In this document: positions 27,374 to 36,031 of the stretch, piece after piece | How positions within the stretch are numbered: position 1 is the stretch's first letter | Layout: each line of letters opens with the position of its first letter | Assembly (NCBI RefSeq): GCF_014851765.1 | Contig: NZ_JACVAI010000002.1 | Span: forward strand, 372,001-436,000 | Direction: 5' to 3' | DNA length: 64,000 bases | From: Pseudomonas sp. PDM04 | GTDB lineage: Bacteria > Pseudomonadota > Gammaproteobacteria > Pseudomonadales > Pseudomonadaceae | Translations under genes and position numbers: made by a program | The notes under the pieces: model-generated | Database searches by the model: none | Told to the model about the DNA's origin: nothing | Seen by the model: the letters and a program-made list of their open reading frames with translations, nothing else

Positions 27374-28381
27374 TTAAACGGCCGTCACGGACCGCATTCG
27401 GCTCGGAGGCGCGTCATGAAAGCGGCTCCACGTCCGTCGCAACTGCCTGGCGGAGGCAAACCCGGCTCGTTCAGCCACGGCCTCGATGTCCAGTTGTGAC
27501 CCCGTCAGCAACTCACGCGCCAACGCGATGCGCATGCGGTTGACGTAGTCGATCACGCTCATGCCGGTGTGTTCGTTGAACAGTCGCGACAGATTGCGCG
27601 TGCTGGCCCCGGCAATGCCGGCCAGTGTCTCCACAGACCAATCCTGGGTGGGGTCTGCCGCCACGGCATCCTGCGCGCGATGGATCGTCGGGTGGATGTG
27701 ATTGCGGCCCTCGAGCCACGGGGACAATTGCGGGTCCGCGCCACCGCGACGCAAGTAGATGACCAGGTGGCGTGCGATGGACAGTGCGATGGCATGACCG
27801 GCCTGCTGGGCGACCAGGTGCAGCATCAGGTCGATGCCGGCCGTGACGCCGGCGCTGGTCAGGCGTTCGCCGTCCTCCACGTACAACCGGTTCTCCTTCA
27901 CCCGGGCCGAAGGTGCGATTTTCGTCAGTTCGGCCACGCAGCCGTGGTGCGTCGTGCAGTCCCGCCCGTCCAGCAATCCGGCGCGCGCCGCCATCAGCGC
28001 GCCCGAGCAGATCGACACCAGACGCATGCCGGGGCGGATCGCCAGTCTCAGCCAATCGACAATCACCTGCTCCTGGCGATAAGCCTCTGCGCGATCCACG
28101 ACCGTCTGATCGAGCAGCACGTCAATGGTGCCGGGCACCACCACCAACGCCCCGTCCGGCAGACTCGCCGGCAACGGGGAGAGACCGGCGATCTGCAGAC
28201 CGATGGAGCTGCCCACCGTCGCCGAGGGGCCGATGTAAGTCACGGTGTAGCGCACGGCATCCTGTTCGCTGTTGGCTTTGCGCAGCACCTCCATGGGCCC
28301 CGCCACATCGAGCAGCAACAGGCTCGAGGGGATGACCACGAACACGGCGATATCCACTGGCTGTCGTGCGCTGGACTTCAT
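27374..28381 (-). CDS. GlxA-family regulator (DJ-1/PfpI plus AraC HTH)
   Basis: A 335-aa transcription regulator. Residues about 8-190 form a DJ-1/PfpI-like amidotransferase fold with the nucleophile-elbow motif SICSGALMAARAGLLDG. Residues about 225-325 are an AraC double helix-turn-helix (VETLAGIAGASTRNLSRLF and IEAVAERAGFASARQLRRTW). Such proteins regulate amine or amide catabolism. Its start overlaps the stop of the cysteine-hydrolase gene by 4 bp, so the two are one operon, and it probably senses a compound related to that enzyme's substrate. Confidence 0.92.
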   Translation of the reverse strand: MKSSARQPVDIAVFVVIPSSLLLLDVAGPMEVLRKANSEQDAVRYTVTYIGPSATVGSSIGLQIAGLSPLPASLPDGALVVVPGTIDVLLDQTVVDRAEAYRQEQVIVDWLRLAIRPGMRLVSICSGALMAARAGLLDGRDCTTHHGCVAELTKIAPSARVKENRLYVEDGERLTSAGVTAGIDLMLHLVAQQAGHAIALSIARHLVIYLRRGGADPQLSPWLEGRNHIHPTIHRAQDAVAADPTQDWSVETLAGIAGASTRNLSRLFNEHTGMSVIDYVNRMRIALARELLTGSQLDIEAVAERAGFASARQLRRTWSRFHDAPPSRMRSVTAV

Positions 28382-28944
28382 GCGACGGCTTGCTCCCCAA
28401 GCCCTGCCAGTGCCTCTTCAACCGTGGCGATCCGCGCAAAGCGATCCTCCAGCACCAACTCGGTACGGTCACGCAGATCCGCCGCGCTCCAGACACGTCC
28501 CTTCCTGTCCGTCATGGGGAAGGTCAGCGTCGCTTCACTGACGTAATCGACGATATAGCCCAGGTCGTGGGCATGGCGCGCCGTGGTTTCGCAGCATTGC
28601 TCGGTGCGGATGCCGCAAATGATGACCCGACGGATGCCGTGGGTGTTCAGCCACACATCCAGGCCCGAGCCGACCAGGGCGCTGTGACGCGGCTTGTGGA
28701 AAATCGCATCCGGCTCGATGGCGAGCGGCGCGAGGGTTCTGACCAGCCCGGACGCTTCGGAAAAAGCGAAATCGCCATCGCGGTGAAAAATCTGCACGAC
28801 GGGAATGCCAGCGTTTTTTGCGCCATCGATCAACGGCTGCAGACGATCCAGGAAGGCCGGCAGGCTGGCTTCATTCCAGTAGTCGGTGGAGCGAAACGAT
28901 TCCTGGACGTCGATCACGATCAGGGCAGTGTTCAGGTCGGACAT
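28378..28944 (-). CDS. Isochorismatase-family cysteine hydrolase
   Basis: A 188-aa hydrolase of the isochorismatase/nicotinamidase fold. The catalytic triad is visible as Asp12 (VIDVQESF), the lysine in FHKPRHSAL and the cysteine in TEQCCETTARHA. Members cleave amides (nicotinamide, N-carbamoyl compounds, biuret) or vinyl ethers; the exact substrate is open. The ORF is open far upstream, but the ATG at 28944 has AAGGAG close by and gives the family length. It is co-translated with the GlxA-type regulator, a common pairing. Confidence 0.9.
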   Translation of the reverse strand: MSDLNTALIVIDVQESFRSTDYWNEASLPAFLDRLQPLIDGAKNAGIPVVQIFHRDGDFAFSEASGLVRTLAPLAIEPDAIFHKPRHSALVGSGLDVWLNTHGIRRVIICGIRTEQCCETTARHAHDLGYIVDYVSEATLTFPMTDRKGRVWSAADLRDRTELVLEDRFARIATVEEALAGLGEQAVA

Positions 28945-29263
28945 TTTGTTACTCCTTACACGTTGGGTATGGCGTAACGATAACCGTGGGGCTTTATAGC
29001 CGAAATGCACACGCCGGACAACGACCGGACAATTCACGCCATTATGTTTCAGTGGTGTTGCCACGCGAGGTGCACCGGGTTGGAAACCGCAAACTTCCGT
29101 GGGTGCCCGTCGCTGTGTATCATCAGCGCGGGCTGATGCTGCCCGCCGCTCGCTTCCGAAAGGAAAGGTGAAAGCATTGTTTCTCTCCCAGATCCTGTCG
29201 CAACTCTTGAGAGTCGAGGTTTGGCAACGCGAGCACCAGGATGCCTCGATTACAGGAGCAACG
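28945..29263. other. Intergenic region between divergent genes
   Basis: About 320 bases between the divergent cysteine-hydrolase operon and the glyoxalase-like gene. Ribosome sites for both genes lie at its ends (AAGGAG before 28944 on the minus strand, AGGAG before 29264 on the plus strand). I see no coding pattern, no strong hairpin and no confident promoter boxes in between. Confidence 0.5.
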
Positions 29264-29794
29264 ATGTCTTCAATCGAACACGCCAAACAGATGGCCAAGC
29301 GGCTGCGCACCTTGCTGCAATCGCGCAATCAAGCGGTGACTCACTCCACGGCGCTGGAAATGGTCGCGCAGCAACTGGGCTACAAGGACTGGAACACCGC
29401 CGCGGCGATGCTTCCCTCGGAAACGCCCCTGCCCTCGATTGCTTTCGACAAAGCCATCCCGATATTGCGGATGTTCGACGAAACCAAGGCCCGCGAGTTC
29501 TATCTTGATTTCCTGGGGTTCAGCGTCGAATTCGAGCACCGATTCGAAGCGGATCTGCCGCTGTACCTGGGGATCCATCGAAACGGCCTGCAACTCCACC
29601 TTTCCGAACATCATGGCGATGCCAGCCCGGGATCGACGGTGTTTGTCCCGATGCACAATATCGAAATGCTGCGGGACGAATTGCAGGGCAAGCGCTACGG
29701 CTATGGACGCCCGGACATTGTTCAGCAGGGTTGGGGGCAACTGCTGGAAGTCCATGACCCCTTCGGCAATCGAATCCGGTTCTGCCAGAGCTGA
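29264..29794 (+). CDS. Glyoxalase-superfamily protein with N-terminal helical domain
   Basis: A 176-aa protein. Residues about 1-60 are a helical segment (AKQMAKRLRTLLQSRN and LEMVAQQLGYKDWNTAAAM) found ahead of some bleomycin-resistance-type proteins. Residues about 62-176 are a vicinal-oxygen-chelate domain (IPILRMFDETKAREFYLDFLGF, ending HDPFGNRIRFCQ). The fold includes glyoxalases, dioxygenases and bleomycin-binding proteins, so the activity cannot be assigned. The ATG at 29264 follows AGGAG by 7 bp; the frame is open further up without a ribosome site. A good terminator follows. Confidence 0.85.
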   Translation: MSSIEHAKQMAKRLRTLLQSRNQAVTHSTALEMVAQQLGYKDWNTAAAMLPSETPLPSIAFDKAIPILRMFDETKAREFYLDFLGFSVEFEHRFEADLPLYLGIHRNGLQLHLSEHHGDASPGSTVFVPMHNIEMLRDELQGKRYGYGRPDIVQQGWGQLLEVHDPFGNRIRFCQS

Positions 29795-29804
29795 TCCCCA
29801 CGGG

Positions 29805-29830
29805 CGGGCCGGGTAGCCCCGGCCCGTTTT
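29805..29830 (+). terminator. Rho-independent terminator
   Basis: A 9-bp GC stem (CGGGCCGGG / CCCGGCCCG) with a TAGC loop is followed directly by TTTT. It ends the glyoxalase-like transcript 10 bp past its stop codon and separates it from the convergent LysR gene. Confidence 0.85.
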
Positions 29831-29863
29831 CAGTCCAGGGCCATCCCTGACGAGCGACTGCGC

Positions 29864-30736
29864 TCAGCCAGTGGCATTTGCATCAAGCACCCCGTCAAAG
29901 AACGATGAGATCAGCCGACTGGAGCGACGCTCCGCCAGGCAATAGAGATAGGTCTCTGTGTAAAGCGGATCACCGGCGATCCGGACCGTCCGGATGCGGG
30001 GATCGGGGATGAATTCCGCTTCCGACACAACACCCAGCCCCAGACCACGCACCACGGCTTCGCGCAGTGCCTCGCGGCTGCCGATCTCCATGGCGATACG
30101 CGGGACAATTGCGTTGGCCAGTAACGCCTCTTCAAGCACCAGCCGAGTGGTCGAGCCGGGCTCTCGTTGCAGCAGCCGCTGCCCGTCCAGCTCTTCAAGC
30201 CGTACAGCGTCGCGCTGAGCAAAAGGATGTTCATGGTGGGCGAACAGGATGATGGCATGGCGCGCATAACGTACGGCGCAGAGTCCCGGATCATCGTGCC
30301 TTCCGGCCAGTACCGCGATATCCGTCACGTAACTCTCCAGGTCCGCCAGCACCTGCGCCGAGTTGCCCACCCGTATCGACACATCGATGCGCGGATAGCG
30401 CTGGAGGTAGTTGTCGACCATTTCGATCACGTGAAACGGCCCTACGGCCCCCAGCTTGAGCTCGCCACTGTCGAGCTGACCCGAATCACGCAGCAGGTTG
30501 TGCGCATCCAGATCCAGCGCAGCCATCGCCTGGGCGATGGGCAGCAATTGCCGACCGACATCGGACAACTCGATCCGCCGCCCGCGACGATGAAACAGCT
30601 CCAGGTTGTACTGACGCTCCAGGCTTTGAACCTGGGTGGTCAGTGTGGGCTGGCTAAGCCCCAGGGCACGCGCGCCAGCACTGAAACTGGCATGCCGTGC
30701 GACGGCCAGGAAGGCGCGCATTTTGGCGGTCGACAT
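29864..30736 (-). CDS. LysR-family regulator of the phosphonate cluster
   Basis: A 290-aa LysR regulator. The N-terminal winged HTH is FLAVARHASFSAGARALGLSQ, and LFHRRGRRIELSDVG follows. The effector domain occupies about 90-290. It is divergent from phnD with a 109-bp intergenic region holding a palindrome, and probably controls the PhnDCE operon. It resembles the other LysR in this cluster (36032): same length, the same LFHRRGR block and similar C-termini. Its ligand is presumably a phosphonate or a catabolite of one. Confidence 0.9.
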   Translation of the reverse strand: MSTAKMRAFLAVARHASFSAGARALGLSQPTLTTQVQSLERQYNLELFHRRGRRIELSDVGRQLLPIAQAMAALDLDAHNLLRDSGQLDSGELKLGAVGPFHVIEMVDNYLQRYPRIDVSIRVGNSAQVLADLESYVTDIAVLAGRHDDPGLCAVRYARHAIILFAHHEHPFAQRDAVRLEELDGQRLLQREPGSTTRLVLEEALLANAIVPRIAMEIGSREALREAVVRGLGLGVVSEAEFIPDPRIRTVRIAGDPLYTETYLYCLAERRSSRLISSFFDGVLDANATG

Positions 30737-30792
30737 CCATAGACTCCATCAATAGTCAGCTGCGAAAAGCCATATTGAATTGATCGTATGAC

Positions 30793-30804
30793 TGTCACGT
30801 GACA
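30793..30804. promoter_or_regulatory. 12-bp palindrome upstream of phnD
   Basis: A perfect palindrome TGTCACGTGACA lies 42 bp before the phnD ATG and 57 bp before the LysR start. Its place between divergent genes makes it a candidate regulator or promoter site. CTGTCAC also resembles one Pho-box half, but no second half follows at the right distance. Confidence 0.4.
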
Positions 30805-30845
30805 TTTCTAGCCTGAGGCAACTTCCATCCCACTCCGGAAATGCC

Positions 30846-31715
30846 ATGAAAAACCTGTCCAGATTCCTGCGTGTCGCCGCCTTGGCCTGCCTTTCGATCA
30901 GTGCTGCCAGCCAAGTGGCGGCCAGCGACAAACTCAGGATCGGCCTGATCCCTTCAGAAGATTCACAGGCCATGATCGAGTCCAGCAAACAGGTACTCAG
31001 CACACTCGAAAGCAAACTGGGCATGCCCGTCGAACCCTTTGTGGCGACCGACTACAACGGCATCATCGAAGCACTGCGCGCCGGCAAACTGGACGTGGCT
31101 TACCTGGGCCCGTTCTCCTACGTTCTGGCAACGTCGGTCGCGGATGTCGAGGCCTTCGCCGTAGCCGTCACGAAAAAAACCGGCCAGAGCGCCTACAAGA
31201 GCCTGATCCTTGCCCGCAAGGACAGCGGCATTCATCAATTGTCCGACCTCAAGGGTCACACCTTCGCGTTTGTCGACCCCAGCTCTGCGTCTGGCCATCT
31301 GTTCCCCAAGGCCGGGCTGGAACAGGCCGGGTTTGACCCGGGCACGCTGTTCTCGCGAGTGATCTTCTCCGGCTCGCACGACGCCAGCATCCTGGCAGTG
31401 GCCAACCGGAAGGTGGACGCCGCCGCCGTCGCCGACCGCATTCTGGCCAACGCCGTGGCCAAGGGTCTGGTGAAGCAGGACGACTTCGATGTGGTGTGGA
31501 GTTCCCGTCCGATCCCGGAGTCGCCGATGGTCTGGCGCAAGAACCTCGACCCGGCGCTCAAGCAGAACGTCGCGGCAGCCCTGGCTTCGATCAAGGACGT
31601 GCCATGGGGCGATCAAGGCCAGCTGGATGGCTTTCAGCCCACGACCGATGCCGCTTACGACGTCGTTCGCGACACGGCCAAAGTGCTCGATCTGGATTTA
31701 CGGGGGCTGAAATGA
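30846..31715 (+). CDS. phnD: Phosphonate-type periplasmic binding protein PhnD
   Basis: A 289-aa periplasmic protein with a signal peptide (cleavage near SQVAAS, residue about 26). The mature part matches the phosphate/phosphonate SBP family: LRIGLIPSEDSQAMI, GKLDVAYLGPFSYVLA and FVDPSSASGHLFP, the last being the anion-binding SxSG loop. It delivers a phosphonate to PhnE/PhnC. Its stop overlaps the start of phnC (ATGA). It may bind 2-aminoethylphosphonate or a relative such as 2-hydroxyethylphosphonate; sequence alone does not decide. Confidence 0.92.
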   Translation: MKNLSRFLRVAALACLSISAASQVAASDKLRIGLIPSEDSQAMIESSKQVLSTLESKLGMPVEPFVATDYNGIIEALRAGKLDVAYLGPFSYVLATSVADVEAFAVAVTKKTGQSAYKSLILARKDSGIHQLSDLKGHTFAFVDPSSASGHLFPKAGLEQAGFDPGTLFSRVIFSGSHDASILAVANRKVDAAAVADRILANAVAKGLVKQDDFDVVWSSRPIPESPMVWRKNLDPALKQNVAAALASIKDVPWGDQGQLDGFQPTTDAAYDVVRDTAKVLDLDLRGLK

Positions 31716-32515
31716 TCAGCATCCGCCAATTGACCAAGCACTACGGCTCGAACCCGGTATTGCGCGGGATCGATGTGGAGGTTGCAGCGGGAGAATTCGT
31801 GGTGGTGCTGGGGCAATCCGGGGCGGGCAAATCCACCCTGCTGCGCTGCATCAACCGACTGGTCCAGGCGGATTCGGGGACCCTCACCGTGGCCGGGATC
31901 GATGCGTTGGGGTGCCGCGACACCCGTGTGTTGCGACGGCAAACGGCGATGATCTTCCAGCACCACAACGTGGTGCCCAGGCTCAGCGTGCTCAAGAATG
32001 TACTGACGGGGCGCCTGGGCGCGGTGTCGACGCTGTCATCGATCCTGCAGCTGTTCCGACGCGAGGACGTCGCGCTGGCCATGCAGTGCCTGGCGCGCGT
32101 GGAACTTTCACACAAGGCCGGCGAGCGCACCGACGCGCTTTCCGGCGGGCAGATGCAACGCGTGGGTATCGCCCGAGCCCTGGCGCAGCAACCCAAAGTG
32201 ATCCTGGCCGATGAGCCCGTGGCCAGCCTCGATCCCAAGACCGCACGCCTGGTGCTGCAGTACCTGCGAGAGGCTACGCGGGAACTGGGCATCACCGTCC
32301 TGTGCAACCTGCATCAGGTGGATTACGCCCGTGAGTTTGGCGATCGAATCATTGGCCTGGCGCACGGCAAGCTGGTTTACGACGGCAACGCTCGCGACAT
32401 GACCGACGCCGACTTGCAACGCATCTACCCCGGCCAGGCGACGCACGCCGAGTGCGAGGCGGCAGGGGCTGTCGACGCGAAGGTCCATCCCGCCGAACTG
32501 AGGGTCTCAGCATGA
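31712..32515 (+). CDS. phnC: Phosphonate ABC transporter ATP-binding protein PhnC
   Basis: A 267-aa ATPase. Walker A is GQSGAGKST, the Q-loop is MIFQHHNVV, the signature is LSGGQMQRVGIARAL and Walker B is VILADEPVASLDP, a PhnC-like variant. The switch histidine is in CNLHQVDYA, typical for PhnC. The ATG at 31712 overlaps the phnD stop, and its own stop overlaps phnE, so the three are translationally coupled. It powers phosphonate uptake. Confidence 0.94.
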   Translation: MISIRQLTKHYGSNPVLRGIDVEVAAGEFVVVLGQSGAGKSTLLRCINRLVQADSGTLTVAGIDALGCRDTRVLRRQTAMIFQHHNVVPRLSVLKNVLTGRLGAVSTLSSILQLFRREDVALAMQCLARVELSHKAGERTDALSGGQMQRVGIARALAQQPKVILADEPVASLDPKTARLVLQYLREATRELGITVLCNLHQVDYAREFGDRIIGLAHGKLVYDGNARDMTDADLQRIYPGQATHAECEAAGAVDAKVHPAELRVSA

Positions 32516-33330
32516 AAAAGCAACACTATCTGTGGACCGTGGATCTGCCTCGCGGCACGCGTGGCTGGTTGTCCACCAGCGCGATGGTGCTGATCGTTAT
32601 CCTGGCGCTGCAATGGAGTGCCTCGGGTGCGCAACTGAGCTGGGGTGAACTGGCAGCCGGGTTGCCGCAGATCGGCGATTTCCTTGCCCGCACCGTACCG
32701 CCTGACCTGAGCATTCTTCCCCGATTGCTGGCACCTGCGGTCGAGACCGTTCAGATCGCTATCTGGGGAACCTTGCTCGGCGTGCTGATCGCCGTTCCAC
32801 TGTCGTTCCTGGCGGCACGCAACCTGAGTAAAACCCGCCTGGTCTTCCACGCCACCCGACAATTCCTCAATTTCACCCGCAGCATCAACGAACTGATCCT
32901 GGCCCTGGTCTTTGTCTCGGCCGTGGGCCTGGGCCCCTTCCCCGGCGTACTTGCGCTGGCCCTGCATGGCCTGGGCATGCTGGGAAAATTCTTCGCCGAA
33001 AGCATCGAGGAGATCGACCAGGGCCCGATCGAGGCGCTCCAGGCAACCGGTGCCCGGCCGTTGCAGGTCATCGTCTTCGGCGTGTTGCCGCAAGTCATCA
33101 CTGCGTGGATCGCCGTGGTCCTTTACCGCTTCGAAGTCAATCTGCGCTCGGCCACGGTATTGGGCATGGTCGGTGCCGGCGGGCTTGGGTTCGAGCTGGT
33201 GAGCAGCCTCAAACTGTTCAAGTATCAGGAAACCGCGACCTGCATCATCGTCATCACGTTCATGGTGATCATCGCCGACGCCGTGTCGGGCAGGTTGCGC
33301 AACGCGATCCAGCGCGGCGCGCACGACTGA
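32512..33330 (+). CDS. phnE: Phosphonate ABC transporter permease PhnE
   Basis: A 272-aa inner-membrane permease with about six helices (first at about residues 22-38). The EAA loop is EALQATGARPLQVIVFGVLPQ, characteristic of PhnE. It completes the DCE importer. The gene starts inside the phnC stop. A 135-bp gap with two inverted repeats separates it from the alcohol dehydrogenase gene, so downstream genes may be transcribed separately or after a regulatory structure. Confidence 0.94.
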   Translation: MKKQHYLWTVDLPRGTRGWLSTSAMVLIVILALQWSASGAQLSWGELAAGLPQIGDFLARTVPPDLSILPRLLAPAVETVQIAIWGTLLGVLIAVPLSFLAARNLSKTRLVFHATRQFLNFTRSINELILALVFVSAVGLGPFPGVLALALHGLGMLGKFFAESIEEIDQGPIEALQATGARPLQVIVFGVLPQVITAWIAVVLYRFEVNLRSATVLGMVGAGGLGFELVSSLKLFKYQETATCIIVITFMVIIADAVSGRLRNAIQRGAHD

Positions 33331-33359
33331 GCGCCACCCCAGCCAGCCCCACCTTGAAT

Positions 33360-33388
33360 CAGGTATCGGTTCAGCCGATTGATACCTG
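33360..33388. repeat. Inverted repeat downstream of phnE
   Basis: CAGGTATC (33360-33367) and GATACCTG (33381-33388) form a perfect 8-bp inverted repeat around a 13-base centre. It lies 30 bp after the phnE stop. No T run follows. It may be an operator for one of the LysR proteins or part of an RNA structure. Confidence 0.45.
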
Positions 33389-33407
33389 CGAATTATCGAT
33401 TTGAGCT

Positions 33408-33447
33408 GTTGTTGAAGCGCCCCGAGTATGGGGCCACTTCCAACAAC
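33408..33447 (+). promoter_or_regulatory. Long leader hairpin ahead of alcohol dehydrogenase
   Basis: GTTGTTG (33408-33414) pairs with CAACAAC (33441-33447), extended inside by AAG/CTT with a bulge and by CCCC-GAGTAT-GGGG at the tip. The hairpin ends 18 bp before the ATG at 33466 and is followed by an A-rich stretch with the AAAGGA ribosome site. It could stabilise the mRNA end or regulate translation. Confidence 0.5.
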
Positions 33448-33465
33448 AAAAACAAAGGATCCGCC

Positions 33466-34557
33466 ATGATTGCCCGATTTCACAATCCGGTCGACACACG
33501 TTTCGGCTGGGGCAGCCTTCTGCAACTTGCCGACATGACCGAGAACCAGAAAGTCGCCCTTGTGACCTTTCCAGAAGCACGTGGCCTGGGATTGGTCGAT
33601 CGCCTCCAAGACCTTCTGGGTGACCGCCTGGTGTATGTGATCGAAGAGGTGCAACCCAATCCGGACGTTGCCCAGCTTCGAGTGACCTATGAGCGCTTCT
33701 GGCAGGAAGCCGGCGAATGCGACGTGGTCATCGCGGTCGGAGGTGGCAGCGCCATCGATACGGCCAAGGCATTGATCGTTGGCACCGAGTCGGGTCGGTT
33801 CGATGAGCTGCTCGCGTTGCTGGCAACCGGCAAGCCCTTCGTTCCGCCACGCAGCAAGTTGCTGATCGCGGCCCCGACCACGGCGGGCACGGGCAGTGAA
33901 GTCACCCCCTGGGCGACGATCTGGGATTCGGCGAGCCAGAAAAAATACTCGCTGCACCTGGAATGCACCTGGCCCAAGGTCGCGATCATCGACCCGCAAT
34001 TGATGCTCACGGTGCCGGGTACAGTCACCGTTTCGACCGGTCTGGATGCCTTGTCCCACGCGCTGGAGTCCGTGTGGAACATCAACGCAAACCCGGTCTC
34101 GGATACATTTGCCATCTCCGCCATCGCGGACATCCTCGAATGCCTGCCGCTGTTGCGTCGCGATCTGTCCAACCGCGAATTGCGCTCGCGCATGGCACTG
34201 GCCGCGCTGAAAGCGGGGTTGGCGTTCTCCAACACCAAAACCGCCCTCGCCCATTCGATTTCCTACGAAATGACCCTGCGCTACGGTTTGCCGCACGGGA
34301 TCGCCTGCTCCTTCACCTTGCCGCTGGTGCTGGGCCTCGCCTGGGGCCACGACGAAGCGCGTGACCGGACCCTCCAGCGAATCTTCGGCAACGACCTGCA
34401 GAAGGCTCAAGGCCAGTTGCGTGAATTCCTGCATAGCCTGGAAGTGAAAACCGAGTTTTCCGACTACGGTGTTACGGCATCGCAAGCCGAGGAAATGATC
34501 AGTTACGCCATGCAGGGCGCAAGGGGCAAAAACTTCATCGGCTCTCAAGCCGCCTAG
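33466..34557 (+). CDS. Iron-containing alcohol dehydrogenase, probable phosphonoacetaldehyde/hydroxyethylphosphonate dehydrogenase
   Basis: A 363-aa group III alcohol dehydrogenase. Seen are the nucleotide site VGGGSAIDTAKAL, TTAGTGSEVTPWA, and metal-ligand regions STGLDALSHALE, LAHSISYEM and YGLPHGIAC. Family members reduce phosphonoacetaldehyde to 2-hydroxyethylphosphonate in phosphonate biosynthesis, and the reverse reaction would feed PhnX. Here the gene lies between PhnDCE and PhnX, with no PhnW in the cluster, so oxidation of an imported hydroxyalkylphosphonate is a reasonable inference. The direction and substrate are not shown by sequence. The ATG at 33466 has AAAGGA 6 bp upstream. 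Confidence 0.85.
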   Translation: MIARFHNPVDTRFGWGSLLQLADMTENQKVALVTFPEARGLGLVDRLQDLLGDRLVYVIEEVQPNPDVAQLRVTYERFWQEAGECDVVIAVGGGSAIDTAKALIVGTESGRFDELLALLATGKPFVPPRSKLLIAAPTTAGTGSEVTPWATIWDSASQKKYSLHLECTWPKVAIIDPQLMLTVPGTVTVSTGLDALSHALESVWNINANPVSDTFAISAIADILECLPLLRRDLSNRELRSRMALAALKAGLAFSNTKTALAHSISYEMTLRYGLPHGIACSFTLPLVLGLAWGHDEARDRTLQRIFGNDLQKAQGQLREFLHSLEVKTEFSDYGVTASQAEEMISYAMQGARGKNFIGSQAA

Positions 34558-34636
34558 GACCTGCCCGCCACAACCAAGCACTGTCAGCGGCATCACCCGC
34601 CGCGACGATTTCCTGCCGCACTCACAAAAGAGTGCA

Positions 34637-34658
34637 CCCGCCGACGCCAATCGGCGGG
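34637..34658. repeat. 8-bp GC-rich hairpin upstream of MFS gene
   Basis: CCCGCCGA and TCGGCGGG pair perfectly around CGCCAA in the 126-bp gap between the alcohol dehydrogenase and MFS genes. No T run follows; AATAATAAGGAAAAG with the ribosome site comes next. It is probably an RNA processing or stability element. Confidence 0.45.
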
Positions 34659-34683
34659 ACCGAACAATAATAAGGAAAAGATC

Positions 34684-35979
34684 ATGAATCGTGCCCAAAC
34701 CATGCCTGCCCTGGCTGTACACACCGCCTCGTTTCGAGTCGCTCAATGGCGCATGCTGCTGGCGGCGATGTTCTGTTACCTGTTCTTCTACACCGGCAGA
34801 CAAACCTTCGGTTTTGCCATTCCGGGCATTCAGGCCGAGTACGGGTTTACCAAGGAGCACCTGGGCTGGGCATCGGCTGCCATGCTGTGGGCCTACGCCA
34901 TTGGCCAGGCAATCAACGGCAACCTCGCCGACAAGTTCGGCGGGCGCCGCATCATGACCCTGGGCGCCGTATTGTCCTGCGGTGCCAACTGGGTGACCAG
35001 CTTCGCCAGTAACTTCGCCGCCCTGATCCTGCCCTGGGGTATCAACGGTTATTTCCAGGCATTGGGTTGGGCACCGGGCAGTCGGCTGATCTCCAACTGG
35101 TGGAGTGCCGGCGAGCGCGGCAAGGTGTATGGCTTTTACGTGTTCGCCGCCGGTTGCGCCTCGGTGCTGTCTTACGTCACCTCAATCGTAGTGCTGGATG
35201 TGATGCACCTGGAGTGGCGCTGGATTTTCCGGTTGCCGGTGCTGTTGATGCTGGCAGGCGGCATCATTTTCTACCTGGTGGCCCGTGAACGCCCGCAGGA
35301 CATGGGCTTCGAACCGCTCGCCGATACCGGTGTCGCCAACGCCGAAGACAAAAATCACGAAGTGGCGCACGGCGAAGAGGAAACTTCGGCGCAACGCTAC
35401 AAAGCCGTGCTGAAAAACGTCCGGCTGATCATCGCCGCCGTGTCCCTGGGTTTCCAGAACGCGGCCCGCTACGGCCTGATCGTCTGGGTACCGGTGCACT
35501 TCCTGGGTGCCAACTGGAAAAGCGGCGACAGCATGATCGATCCGAAGTGGATCACCGTCGCCCTGCCCGTCGGCATGGCCATCGGCGCGCTCAGCAATGG
35601 CTGGATCTCGGACAAGCTGTTCGGCTCCAAACGCTACCTGGCGATCATGCTCTACATGTTTCTCGGCGCAGCCACCAGCCTGTGGATGTGGAGCCTTGCC
35701 CCTCACAGCGCGACCGGCCTCGTGGCGTTGTTTCTCTGCGGTTTCTTCGTCTACGGCCCTGCCTCCAGTTTTTGGGCACTGTGTCCGGACCTGGTCGGGG
35801 CGAAGCGTGCGGGCACCGCGACGGGCGTGATGAACTTCTCGTCCTATCTGTTCGCCGGCCTGGCGGAACCGCTGATCGGCAGTATGCTCGACAGTACCGG
35901 CAACACCTCCTTGATCTTTATCGTGGTCACCACGGCATGCCTTTGCAGCGCGGTGGTCGCACTGTTCATCCGGCGCTGA
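34684..35979 (+). CDS. MFS transporter, organophosphate:phosphate antiporter (OPA)-like
   Basis: A 431-aa twelve-helix transporter. The sequence is OPA-like (GlpT/UhpT/PgtP family): FCYLFFYTGRQTFGFAIPG at the first helix, NLADKFGGRRIM in loop 2-3, GINGYFQALGWAPGSRLISNWW in helix 4, and a charged central loop at about 210-235. OPA carriers exchange phosphorylated solutes for phosphate. Within this cluster it may import a phosphonate or export phosphate or a product. It follows the alcohol dehydrogenase and precedes the second LysR gene, all on the plus strand. Confidence 0.88.
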   Translation: MNRAQTMPALAVHTASFRVAQWRMLLAAMFCYLFFYTGRQTFGFAIPGIQAEYGFTKEHLGWASAAMLWAYAIGQAINGNLADKFGGRRIMTLGAVLSCGANWVTSFASNFAALILPWGINGYFQALGWAPGSRLISNWWSAGERGKVYGFYVFAAGCASVLSYVTSIVVLDVMHLEWRWIFRLPVLLMLAGGIIFYLVARERPQDMGFEPLADTGVANAEDKNHEVAHGEEETSAQRYKAVLKNVRLIIAAVSLGFQNAARYGLIVWVPVHFLGANWKSGDSMIDPKWITVALPVGMAIGALSNGWISDKLFGSKRYLAIMLYMFLGAATSLWMWSLAPHSATGLVALFLCGFFVYGPASSFWALCPDLVGAKRAGTATGVMNFSSYLFAGLAEPLIGSMLDSTGNTSLIFIVVTTACLCSAVVALFIRR

Positions 35980-36031
35980 TGCCCGGCTGAAACTTCAATG
36001 ACTGGCGACTACTCAGGAACAGGATCTCTTC

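Noticed and set aside
32425..34860. 811-codon minus-strand open frame across the phn genes
   Set aside because: It lies opposite phnC, phnE and the alcohol dehydrogenase, has no family motifs, and arises from GC-rich codon bias.
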